This document shows, piece after piece, positions 1 to 10,500 of a stretch of 30,115 bases of DNA. Positions within the stretch are counted from its first letter, which is position 1. Every line of letters starts with the position of its first letter. The notes below the pieces were generated by a model. It searched no databases. It was given only the letters and a program-made list of their open reading frames with translations, and was not told the origin of the DNA. Position numbers and translations under genes: made by a program. Source of the stretch: Bacteroidales bacterium UBA1189 (lineage in GTDB: Bacteria > Bacteroidota > Bacteroidia > Bacteroidales > Bacteroidaceae); the NCBI GenBank assembly GCA_002309805.1, contig DBYJ01000061.1, positions 1 through 30,115 on the forward strand. Direction: 5' to 3'.

Positions 1-2682
1 TCACATGTCGAGAGCCTGACGTTGACAGAGGAAACGCTAACTTTGAATAAGGGTATGACGACAGTCGTTGATAGGTACGTGAGGTTTATACCTGAAGACG
101 CACATGATAAGAGCCTACGCTGGACTTCCTCTAATGAATCGGTAGCCTCTTTAATGGAAAATAATGGTTATTGGTCGGTGAGCGCTCTTTCACGAGGTGA
201 AGCCACGTTGACGGTAACGTCCATCGACAATCCACAGGCATCCGCAATAATGCTGGTTGAGGTTGTCGTGCCGTTGGAAGGAGTCGCAGCTGTTTATCCC
301 AATCAGACAGTAAAGGTTGGCAGCACCGTTGATTTGAGTTGCACGTTTACACCTGCAGATGCCTCGGATTTGTCGATGACATGGACGAGCTCCGATGATA
401 CTGTAGTTGCAGTATCCATTGCTGAAGATGGTAGCTCGTCTGCTATTGCCAAGGGCTTTGGTACGGCCATCTTGACGGGTAAGACTAACGACGGTGGTTT
501 TACTACAACTATTATAGTAACGGTTCCCTGTCATGTAACAGAAATCATACTAACAATCTCGTCGATATCGCTTAAACCTTCGCAGACCTTTAATCCAGGT
601 GATTATGTTCAGGCTGTGCTTCCCGAACAAGCTGCTGATAAGAGTTTGACTTGGAAAAGCTCTGATGCAAATGTTGTTAAGCTCAAAGGTAAGTCGGGAG
701 CTTATACGGCAACGGCTGTTGGCGTTGGCGAAGCTATTTTGACCGTTCGTTCGAATGACAATCCTGACGTGTCAGCCACGTTGAAGGTTAAGGTAATAGA
801 GAATGTTATAGTTTTGGAAGGTCTAGCATTTACCAATCCTACTCAAACAGTCTTTGATGGCGAAGCCGTGAATATCAGTTTGACGTCCACTCCAGCGGAC
901 GCAAATTCTTATAGCGTGCAATTAAAATTTGATGAGAAGATATTCGAATACAAATCGAGTGTTTTGAAGGTTCGTCCGGGCGTTGCTGCAGGTAAATATA
1001 CGATTGTCGCTCAGGCTTATGATGCCGATAATAAGGAAATGAAGATTAGTGCTACACTGACGGTAACGGTAAGAACGCATGTATCTGGTTTGGCTATTTC
1101 TGACAAACTGGGTGGTGAACCATTGTCCGTGACGAAGGGTGAGTCAGTCACTCTTAATGAGTACGTTGTTGTGACTCCTGCTGATGCCTATAACAAGAAT
1201 GTGGAATGGACATCATCCAATACCTCGGTGGCTACGGTTTCTGAAAAGGGTGATGTCTGGTTTGTGACAGGTGTTGCTGTGGGTGAGGCCACTCTTATCG
1301 TTAAGTCGAAGGATAACCCTGATATTTCTGCCTACTTGGAAGTCCAAGTAGTCGAAGGCATAACAGGCTTTAGCTTTGTAAAAACAGTCAATATGACCAA
1401 GGAGGGCGAGACAAAAACCATTGAGATAATACCTATTCCGAGAACTGCTTTTGTCGATGAGAATAAGTTCTTAATTACTGTCGATGACATCTATGGTCAG
1501 GGTAAGGATTGGAAGTACTTGGATGTTGCAGTGAAGGAACAGGGCGGTCGCATCGAGGCCGTTATTAGCGCGGCCTATACTTGGGGTATAAATATACTCA
1601 ATATTTTCTACGAAGGAAAGAATATGGGTAGCGTTACAGTCAATGTCGGTGCGGTCATGCCCTTTGAGAAGGGCTGGAATTGGATTTCTACGCCATATGC
1701 TGACTATAAGTCGAGCAAACTTGACGAAATAGACCTGGACGACATGGGCGCTGTCTTTGGCAAGGATTTGCAGGAAATCCGAGCTACGGACGTATTGTTA
1801 TACAAAGACCCGGTGATGGGTTACTTTGGTGACTTCGCTGGCCTATCTTCGACAAAGATGTATCAGTTCTATTTCGAACAGAAGCCCGAGGCATTCGTTA
1901 TATATAATATAAATAGGAATAATGAATCCGCTAACGTCAGTTCTGGCTGGAACTGGTTAGTCTATCCCTATGAATATACCTACTCGCTGACTGAACTCAC
2001 TACGGCAGAAGTCTTCGCCTCGGCTTCTGAGGGCGACCGCATCGTTGCTCAGGATGAATTTGCTGAGTTTGCTGATGGTAAATGGATAGGAACGCTTGCA
2101 ACTCTTCAGCCTTCAAAAGGTCTCATGTACTATCGAGAGGCTGAGGCTGATGCTACGATAGAATGGACAGGGTATGACGCCCTTGGCCAGAATCTGTCTT
2201 CACCGGGTATCCGGATGGCAAGTGGTCGTCGTGCAGAGACAATGGTTTGGAACTACGATGACCATGCGTATGCAGACAACATGACCATCGTAGCTACCAT
2301 CGATGCTGTTGACTTCCCCGAGAATTGTACTGTCGGTGCTTTTGTCGGTGGCGAATGTCGCGGTCAAGGCAAGTATGTTGACGGCCGTTTCTTTATTACG
2401 ATACACGGTGTGAGAGGTGAGTCTATATCGTTTGTCCTCTACGATGAGCAGACGCAGACCTATAGAGCGATCTTTGGTAGCTTGTCGTTCAGCGATAAGG
2501 CGGGTAGCGTCCAAACACCACTTCGTTTGAAGGCTGGTGGTCTGGTTACAGCTATTGACGATCTACAAACAGTGAATGAAAAGCTGTCTGGCAGTCGATG
2601 CTATGACTTGCAAGGTCGTCTTGTTGAAGTTCCTGTAAAAGGTATGTATATCATAAATGGAGAAAAGAAAAACATTAAATAA
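1..2682 (+). CDS. Ig-like (Big_2) repeat surface protein, 5' partial
   Basis: The reading frame is open from base 1, so the true start and signal peptide lie outside the window. The visible N-terminal half is made of about five Ig-like repeats of 80-95 residues. Each carries Big_2 hallmarks: a 'P.DA..K.l.WtSS...Va' stretch, then a 'G.a.GeATltV.S.DNP..sA' stretch (clearest at bases 70-270, 600-800 and 1150-1360; the one near 830-1075 is degenerate). The C-terminal half has two GWNW segments (near 1672 and 1945), then a module with GAFVGGECRGQG (about 2240-2540) that recurs in the 244-aa lipoprotein of this operon. The last residues, YDLQGR...KGMYIINGEKKNIK, resemble the short C-terminal tails of Bacteroidota secreted proteins, possibly a type IX secretion signal, though in Prevotella this tail is not conclusive. 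An adhesive or structural surface role is inferred. The next gene starts 9 nt downstream. Confidence 0.8.
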   Translation, partial: SHVESLTLTEETLTLNKGMTTVVDRYVRFIPEDAHDKSLRWTSSNESVASLMENNGYWSVSALSRGEATLTVTSIDNPQASAIMLVEVVVPLEGVAAVYPNQTVKVGSTVDLSCTFTPADASDLSMTWTSSDDTVVAVSIAEDGSSSAIAKGFGTAILTGKTNDGGFTTTIIVTVPCHVTEIILTISSISLKPSQTFNPGDYVQAVLPEQAADKSLTWKSSDANVVKLKGKSGAYTATAVGVGEAILTVRSNDNPDVSATLKVKVIENVIVLEGLAFTNPTQTVFDGEAVNISLTSTPADANSYSVQLKFDEKIFEYKSSVLKVRPGVAAGKYTIVAQAYDADNKEMKISATLTVTVRTHVSGLAISDKLGGEPLSVTKGESVTLNEYVVVTPADAYNKNVEWTSSNTSVATVSEKGDVWFVTGVAVGEATLIVKSKDNPDISAYLEVQVVEGITGFSFVKTVNMTKEGETKTIEIIPIPRTAFVDENKFLITVDDIYGQGKDWKYLDVAVKEQGGRIEAVISAAYTWGINILNIFYEGKNMGSVTVNVGAVMPFEKGWNWISTPYADYKSSKLDEIDLDDMGAVFGKDLQEIRATDVLLYKDPVMGYFGDFAGLSSTKMYQFYFEQKPEAFVIYNINRNNESANVSSGWNWLVYPYEYTYSLTELTTAEVFASASEGDRIVAQDEFAEFADGKWIGTLATLQPSKGLMYYREAEADATIEWTGYDALGQNLSSPGIRMASGRRAETMVWNYDDHAYADNMTIVATIDAVDFPENCTVGAFVGGECRGQGKYVDGRFFITIHGVRGESISFVLYDEQTQTYRAIFGSLSFSDKAGSVQTPLRLKAGGLVTAIDDLQTVNEKLSGSRCYDLQGRLVEVPVKGMYIINGEKKNIK

Positions 2683-2691
2683 AATGTCCCA

Positions 2692-4497
2692 ATGAAGGCG
2701 TTTATCAAAAAGAAAACGAGGGAGATGGCGAAAGCAATGGTAATGGCGGTGACCATTGCTGGATGTGCTGCGACGGTCCATGCGCAGGACATAGCTCAAA
2801 TTGCAAAGAGCGACCCACTTATCATCACCGGTGCCGTAGGTACGAACAATACGTTCTACCATTCGTCGATGGGTAGCAGTTATGCCACTCCGTTCAGCAG
2901 CACATTTTATGCTAGCATGAATATCAGTGTGTATGGCTTTTCGATGCCGTTCTCTGTTTACTATGCAACAAACGGCAATTTCTCATTCAGCTATCCTCAC
3001 TTTTCGTTCAATGCTAGTCCAACGTACAAAAACTGGACGCTCCATTTGGGACAACGCTCAATGTCATTTTCTAATTATGTAATGACTATGCCCTTCAATG
3101 GAGTCGGCCTCGAGTACAATAGCAACAAGATACGTGTGGGTGGTTTTTACGGCATACTTCGTAAAGCGGTCAACGACGACCCTGAGAATCCTTCAGCTCG
3201 CACACCTCAGTATCAACGAAATGGTTGGGGCGGAAAGGTCGGTTTCGGGACTTCTAGCAGCTACATTGACCTCTATTTCTTGCGGGCTGAGGATAAACTC
3301 TCGTCGCTTTACGATGTTTGGCAGGAAAAGACACCTGCGGCCGAAGACCTTGTGGTAGGGGCTAAAGGACGTGTGTCGTTAGGTAGTTGGATGTCCTTCC
3401 AAGCGAATGTGGCCGCTTCTGTTTTCTCTGACGATATTACAGCTGACACGCTTAAGGTGGAGAAGCTTATGCGCTGGGACAAAGTTTTCACGGCTCGATA
3501 CAGTTCGTTGGCTCGTTTCGCTGGTGACATGAGTCTCAATTTCAATGTGGCTGGTGTCAACGCTTCGCTGACGTACAAAATGATACAGCCTCAGTACAAG
3601 TCGCTGGGTGTTTCTTATATCTCCAACAATCTTCATTCGTTGGGCGTTTCCGCTAGTACAGTATTGTTCAAAGTTCTCTCTCTTTCCGCCAGTTTTAGTG
3701 GTCAGGCCGATAATCTCACCAAGCAACAGGAATTTACGACATCGGGGTATGTTTATAACGGTAGCATGGGTTTTAGTCTTGGACAGCACTTCTCACTTAA
3801 TGCTGGTTATAGCGGTTATCGACAGATGCAATCCGATGGAACAATGCATGTAAGTGACAGCACGCGTGTCAACCGCATCATGCATAATCTGTTCCTTTCA
3901 CCCTCTTTCTCATTTAGTGGTGAAGATCTTACGCATAGTCTGACTCCCAGCTTCAGTTTTACGCTTAACAAGGATTTGAATCCTTATACGAACAAGAATA
4001 ACGATGGCATAAGTACTGATGTCAAGACGTTAGCAGCTGGTCTTGGATATAACCTTGGCATTAGCAGCTGGGGGCTCAATCTTGCCACCAACTACAGCCA
4101 TCAGCAGTCGGTGGGCTATGGCATGACGTACTCTACCGATGCCGTTTCGTTGGGTACAAGCCGCTCCTTCTTGGAGGAGGATGCCCTTCAAACGAGCTTG
4201 AATTTCTCGCTCGCCCTTAATAACATTATCGGTCAAGGCCGCAACATGTCTTACGGTGCCGATCTTAGCGTGGGCTATACTCTTAAGGAAGTCCATGTGT
4301 TCTCTTTCACAGCAGGCTACAACCGTTTCAACAACCTCAACATTGTGGGAGCGAACGAAGTGGCCGATTACGAACGTTACAAGGGATATGACCTCACGTG
4401 TAGTCTTAACTACAACTACACCTTCAGCCTCCTTCAACTTAAGCATAAGGAGAAAGAAGATGTGCAGCAAAACGCTCAAAAGTATAATTTGAAATAG
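2692..4497 (+). CDS. Predicted outer-membrane beta-barrel protein, 601 aa
   Basis: The protein has a basic N-terminus, a hydrophobic stretch and a VHA|Q signal-peptidase I site near residue 31. An IAGC sequence just before it (Cys25) resembles a lipobox, so lipidation cannot be excluded. The mature part is almost entirely alternating polar/hydrophobic beta-strand sequence rich in Ser, Tyr, Phe, Asn and Gly with short turns, which is typical of outer-membrane barrels. The segment around residues 95-160 (SPTYKNWTLHLGQRSMSFSNY, then a GVGLEYNSNKIRVGGFYG stretch) matches what I remember of an uncharacterised Bacteroidota outer-membrane family (pattern SPTYK...LHLGyR...FS.yt...F.GaGvE). Unlike classical barrels it ends in a charged tail (KHKEKEDVQQNAQKYNLK) rather than an aromatic residue. 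It lies between the Ig-like gene and the giant gene, so it may anchor or export an operon partner; that is inference. Confidence 0.75.
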   Translation: MKAFIKKKTREMAKAMVMAVTIAGCAATVHAQDIAQIAKSDPLIITGAVGTNNTFYHSSMGSSYATPFSSTFYASMNISVYGFSMPFSVYYATNGNFSFSYPHFSFNASPTYKNWTLHLGQRSMSFSNYVMTMPFNGVGLEYNSNKIRVGGFYGILRKAVNDDPENPSARTPQYQRNGWGGKVGFGTSSSYIDLYFLRAEDKLSSLYDVWQEKTPAAEDLVVGAKGRVSLGSWMSFQANVAASVFSDDITADTLKVEKLMRWDKVFTARYSSLARFAGDMSLNFNVAGVNASLTYKMIQPQYKSLGVSYISNNLHSLGVSASTVLFKVLSLSASFSGQADNLTKQQEFTTSGYVYNGSMGFSLGQHFSLNAGYSGYRQMQSDGTMHVSDSTRVNRIMHNLFLSPSFSFSGEDLTHSLTPSFSFTLNKDLNPYTNKNNDGISTDVKTLAAGLGYNLGISSWGLNLATNYSHQQSVGYGMTYSTDAVSLGTSRSFLEEDALQTSLNFSLALNNIIGQGRNMSYGADLSVGYTLKEVHVFSFTAGYNRFNNLNIVGANEVADYERYKGYDLTCSLNYNYTFSLLQLKHKEKEDVQQNAQKYNLK

Positions 4498-4592
4498 TTT
4501 TATAAAATCGGAAAGCCGTAGCCCTTATTTATGGTTTGTGTCTCTTGGAGATTTGAATGCTTGGAATTGTGAAAAAACAACGAAAAAAAGAT

Positions 4593-7500
4593 ATGAAAAG
4601 GAATAGTACAATATGGTCGTGCACCGTACTTAGCAAGGTGGTGTTTTTTGCGCTCTGCGTTTTCTTGCCTTTTACTGCCTTTAGTCAAGATGTGCAAGTC
4701 TTGCTTCGTCCGAAGATGGATCCTATGCCACCGCAGGTGATGAACTACATCGGTAACCCTGGCACTTATTTTGAGGTGTCGTTAACCAACACCTCTGATG
4801 AGTTGCTGAATGTCTTCTTGACAATGGAAGTCTCAAAGCAGACGAGTGGTGAACTTAGTGTTACGACGCCTTATTACATCCAGCCCAATAAGGCCATTAC
4901 GCTTGTTCCCAAACGTTTGACTACAATTGATCAAGTCACATTGTTGGGCCAGTTTCGTCAGCTATTGCCCAAGGATATCACGCTCAAGGGGGCCGAAGTC
5001 AGCGATTTTTACGACAACGGCGTAGTAGGATTATTACCTGAAGGTACTTATCAGGCACAAGTGAAGGTCTATAAATGGGATCCCGCAGTCAAGTATCCCC
5101 AGTTGGTTAGCGATCCCTTGCAGGGTAAATGTACTTTTAATGTCTGTTATAATGCTTCATCGCCTGAGATACTTGTTCCTCAATATAATTCACTTGAACT
5201 GAGTAGGAATATCGTAAACACACCCAAGCGCAAGCATAGTATTCCGGGTGTTGTATCCGATGCTAACGATTCCAAGTGGCAACCCGCCATTCTTGACCCC
5301 GTTAATGCACAGTTTGTATGGAAGACTCCCGTTCTGAATTGTGGCGGCAAGGCACGTTCGTATAAGTACCAGCTTGATATTTATCCCATTGGTACCACTA
5401 TGACTACTCCCGAGGAGGCCGTGGCTCACGGAACCATTGCCAAGACCGTAAAAAATCTTGTGGCGGCTCAATGCATTATCTCCGAAGCTGAGATACTTCA
5501 AATGAAAAAGTTTTCTCCTACTGGTTATTTCGTGGCTCGTGTCACAGCCACTCCTACTGTGACAGATAAGAATAACATCGATTATAGTACTGTTGAAAAT
5601 AATGGCCATAGCCAATTGCTTGTTTTCCGCCTCAAGCAGTCCGCTTTCGATGAGAGCGATAAGACGGATGCTGTCGTTTCCGACGATAGCGAAGATGATA
5701 CAGCTATTGTTGTTGAAGATGCGATAGATGCGAAAGAAGAAGTCGATCCAGGATACAAGGAACCCGAGAAGAATGATAACAAGCAATTTATCTATTCCGC
5801 GCCTAAACTAACTGCTCCTACTCCTTTTAAGGGAAATGTTCTGAAAGGGGAAGTAGATCTTCATTTCAAGTGGGAAAGGCCGGTGATGGTTTCTGGCAAT
5901 AAAGACACCCTCCGTTTTAGCTATAACGTTAGTGTTTTTAAGAAGAAAGCATCGCAGAGTATGGACTCCTTGCTTGTTAGCAAGCCTTTGTTCACTGAAA
6001 AGTCACTTACTTCACTTAGCTATACACTTCGTTGGGACTCCATTGCCAAAAAAGTGAATCATAATGATAATCTCGTTGTGGCTGTACTTCCTGTTTGTTT
6101 GAATGAGAGTTCGGTAGGTTATGACAAAAACGGTGAAGTTAATATCTATCGTGGCTCTTATGTTACGGGTGATACGGGTAAGCTCATCGACTGCGATTCC
6201 GATGCTGCAAAAAGCATCACTAACCGCACGCTAGCTCATTTCTCTGAAAAGGAACTTCGAGATATGGAGGTCATGGTCGGCCAATTCCCTCTTACCATTG
6301 AAAACGCCAATCTTATTGATGGTGATCATTATGAAGGTCGTGGCTACATTACATGGAAACCGATGGGTGACCTGCCGTTCCAAATCAACGTTACGTTCAA
6401 TAAGCTCTACATCAACAGCGACAAAATTGTCTATGATGGCGAGGTTCTTTCTGCCAAGGAAGAGGAAAAGGAAATATCTGATTATATTCCTTATGCTATG
6501 TTCGACGACTTGTTCATGTCTGACCTCGTTGGTGCTGGAACAGCAGAAGCCTATGGTGATAAACTCTTTGAGTATATCGAGAATGACGTTGGAATGGCCG
6601 CTTATTGCAGTTGGGCTCGCGATCATGCTCCTATTTTGGATGACGTTATTAATCAGAGGGTCTCAGTTAATCTCCCCGTCAACCTGGGCAAGGTTATCTC
6701 TACATGTCCTATTGATATTCAGATTATGTCGGGCCGTTGGAGTCCTACCAATGCATCCGTCAGTATTATCGGAATGTTTGCTATGAATACGAGCGATTTT
6801 ACTGATAGTCAGGTGGCCGTTTTTGGTCTGCCGCGCCTTTGTATTGACCCAGATTCTTTCATTCCTGAAAGTTGCACAATAGCATTGTTGTCCGACTTTT
6901 ATATCAAGGATCCAGTATCGCAATATGTCTTCACCTTAAAGGCTCCGAGTGATTTACAGAAAATGGATGATGGCTGCACCCTCTCCTTTACCAACAAGGG
7001 CTTCAAAAACTTGCATTTCGAGGCTGATATGGAAATACCGGGCCTCATCAAGGCAAATGAAAAAGGTGAACGAATCAGGGGTGAACGGCCTCATATTGAG
7101 ATTTTTGCTGATATTGATGATTGGGACAAATGGATTGGCAAAATAAGGATGGATAACTTTGAGCTTGAGGAAGCTCCGGGTTTCACCTTTGTGCCTTCGG
7201 GTAAGGGTATTATCTACGATCATCATTCGGAAAAAAATGGTGATGGTTTTTCTTTCCCTGAACCCTTCATTCCGAGTGGAGGTATGGACAAAAACTACAA
7301 ACCCTTGACATATAATAAGGATACATTAGGCATTAAAACTAAAGAAGACGAAGGTTTGTGGCAGGGCCTTTATATGGATGAAATAGGGTGTTATCTGCCT
7401 CCGGTTTTTAAGAAAGGTGACAATGACGACCGCATTGATGTGAAAATGAAACAGCTCCTTTGGGACAAAAGCGGTCTATCTTTTACCATCGCTGCAACTG

Positions 7501-10500
7501 GAACGGGAGGTAATGATTTGGTGGGTATAGAGACAGGCAAACTTGGTGGTTGGGGTATATCTCTTCACGAGGTTGGTGCCGCTATGGTACAAGGTAGATT
7601 CGGCTGTACCTACTTTACGGGCATGGTGAAGGCTCCGCTCATAGGTGGCAAGTGGAAATACTTCACCTCTTTCGACAAAGTAGACAAGGGGGCGGGTGGT
7701 AATGATCTCCGAATGTTTTTCCACATGGAACCAGATGGTGACCCCAAATTCGACTTCTTCCTTGCTGAAGTAAAACTAGAAGAGAAATATACACATCTTG
7801 ACGTGCGATATACCCATTCAAACAAGCAGACGGATGTTGAATTGGAGATGGCAGGTCATATTACTATTGCTGGTTCGGAAGAAGTTACCAAGAAACTTGA
7901 TGTCAACATCCCTGGTGTGGCCTTTTCGGGCATGCGTTTGGCTAATTTTGCGAATCCCAAAGGTTCCAACAATAGTTCCGATGTACAAAACATGACGTTT
8001 TCTCATACCTTCGAACCTATATGCGAAGGTCCTGATTGTTGGTTTGAATTGGGCACATGGGGATTGGCTTCGGCTGAAAAGACTCTTGGTCCGTTCGACT
8101 TTTCGTTGAATAATTTTGGCATTGATAAAAAAGGGGACAACGTTGGCGTAAACATCGTAGGTACAATTGGCCTTGTTGGTGATGTGTTCTCTGCTACTGC
8201 AGGAGTTACTATTTGGGCGAAGGTTGACTTGGACAAGATGGATATTACCTATAAAGAAACCACTCTTGACGACTTAGCACTTAGTACTGAGTTTGGTGGT
8301 TGTCGCGTTGCTGGAAGCCTAAAGTTTGTTGACAAGGATACCAAGAAAAACGTGGAAGTTAAAGGCTATTCAGGTACATTGGAGATAAAGCTACCGGGCG
8401 ACCTCTTCACGATGCAGGCTGCTGGCGGTTTCTTCAATGCTAAAGATTCGCAGCATGGTAATTTCACCTCCGCATACTTCCTTGCTGAGTTGGGTGGTGC
8501 AACGGGAGTTCCCATAGGCCCTGTTCAACTTAACAATATCATGGGCGGTTTCTTCTTCCATACTAAATTGGACATGTCCTCGGTGGAAGCTAACGAGACG
8601 GAGCCCTTCAAATGGAAGACGGACATTCAATATGGTACACATGGCGGTATGTTTGGTTTGGGCATATCTACCGTTGGCACCGACCGCGGTTTAAAGGCCA
8701 AAGTGAAAATGACCGTCCTATATGATGCCGAGCGAAATCGTCTTTCTACTTTCCGTATGACGGGGGATATGCATGCCTTGTGTGTCGCAGGAGCCGACGA
8801 TGGCATGATTAATGGTAAGTGTTGCATCGTTTATCAAAACATGCCTGAAAACGAGGGCGGTAAGTACTTCCAGATAAACGTTACGGCAGATGCTGGTGGT
8901 GACATGGATAAGTTGTATGAACAGTTTACAGGCCAAAAGCTTAAACTGCCCGAATGTGTTGGCGACTTGCAGGAAATGGGTGATCAAGGCAATCAGAAGA
9001 GCAAGGATGCTAAGGATACCAAACCCAAGGTATCCTGCGGAGTGAATATTTCACTTGACTTTAAAGTGACTATGAAACCCGATGATTGCACAAATCCGAA
9101 TTTCAAGTCCAAATGGCATCTTTATGTTGGTCAGCCGGGTGATGGCTCTACCTCCAGTATGATGAAAGACCGTTGCTCAATTACGTTTATAGACTTCCAG
9201 TTGGGAGGCAAGAAGGACAAGGTGGCCGCTTGGTGTAAGATTTGGGCAAATGCCTATCTCTGTGTGGGTAACGAACTACCCAACAATGGACAGCTACCGC
9301 CCATACCCCAAGAGATAGACGAGTTCCTTAATGGTTCGAAGAAAGATGATCATTTAACTGAATCGGGTAATAACAAAAGCGCGCAGGCAAACGAGAAGCG
9401 CAAGCAGGCCGTTTCTCAGTTCGACGGATCGGCCAAGTCGGGAGTCATGTTCGGCGCACAGGTTGGAGGCGATTTCGGTGTTCGAGCTGTAGTCTGCTAC
9501 GCTGAAGCTACTTTGCTTGCTGGATTTGATGTTGTGCTTAAACAGCTGGAAGATGCTCAATGTAACGGCAAGCGGGCTGGTGGAAAGGGAGGCTTCTACG
9601 GTATGGGTCAGGTCTATGCCATGGCTAAGGGAGAGATGGGACTTATCATCGACCTTTGGATTTACAAGGGCGATTGGTCACTCATAAGCGTTGGAGTCGG
9701 TGCCTTGTTGAGAGGTGGCTTCCCAAATCCGTCATGGATGTATGGTAAGGTTAAAGCTAAGTGTAAACTTTTTGGCGGTCTTATCAAATTCACAGGTTCG
9801 CTTACTTTCGAGACGGGTGACGTTTGTTTCCCCGATGCTGGTAATCCGTTGGATGACATCAAGATCTTCGAGGATATGACGCCAGGCGAAGAGCACATAA
9901 GCGGTTCTGTTTCCAATACGCCGGGATGGAGAGGCGATGAAGTATCCGTCTTTGCTCCTGCGGGTTTCACTACCAATATGAAGATAGGTGTCCGACTTGA
10001 TCTCGTTGATGAGAATACGGCTAACCGCATGGCAGGTAAGGATGGTGATCCTGCCGAGTATGCCAACAATGCTATGCGTTCTTATAAATTCTACTTAGAA
10101 CCTCAAGGAATATTTGAGTCTTGGTCGAACGCCGTAGGTGGTGGTTATAAACAGACCACATATAATTATCGTACGAAAGATCAGGAGACCTATGAATATG
10201 TTATTACAGGTGGAATGTTGGAAGCAAAACGTTATTATAAGGTGACGCAGAAGGGTTATTGCAAGGAAATACGCAATGGCAAGGAAGTAGATCCCGTCTT
10301 TAACGATGAATCCACAGGTTACAAAGATAAAAACAAGCCATGGAACGATGAAATTGTCCGTTATTTCCGCACGGGTGATCTACCAAACAACCTGTGGGCA
10401 GGCAACCAAATTGCTTTTACCCTTCCACAAAAGGCGGGTAACTCGCGTTTCTACACTAACGAACTGAGGGAACCGCAGATACATTTGAGAGTTGATCGTG

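Noticed and set aside
4498..4592. Internal promoter in front of the giant gene
   Set aside because: TTTG-like strings occur, but no TAnnTTTG element sits at 19-21 nt spacing; the 95-nt gap remains unexplained, and I did not annotate a promoter there.
5190..5786. 198-codon minus-strand frame inside the giant gene
   Set aside because: It is fully embedded in a continuous plus-strand coding region with signal peptide and domain structure; the translation has no signature.
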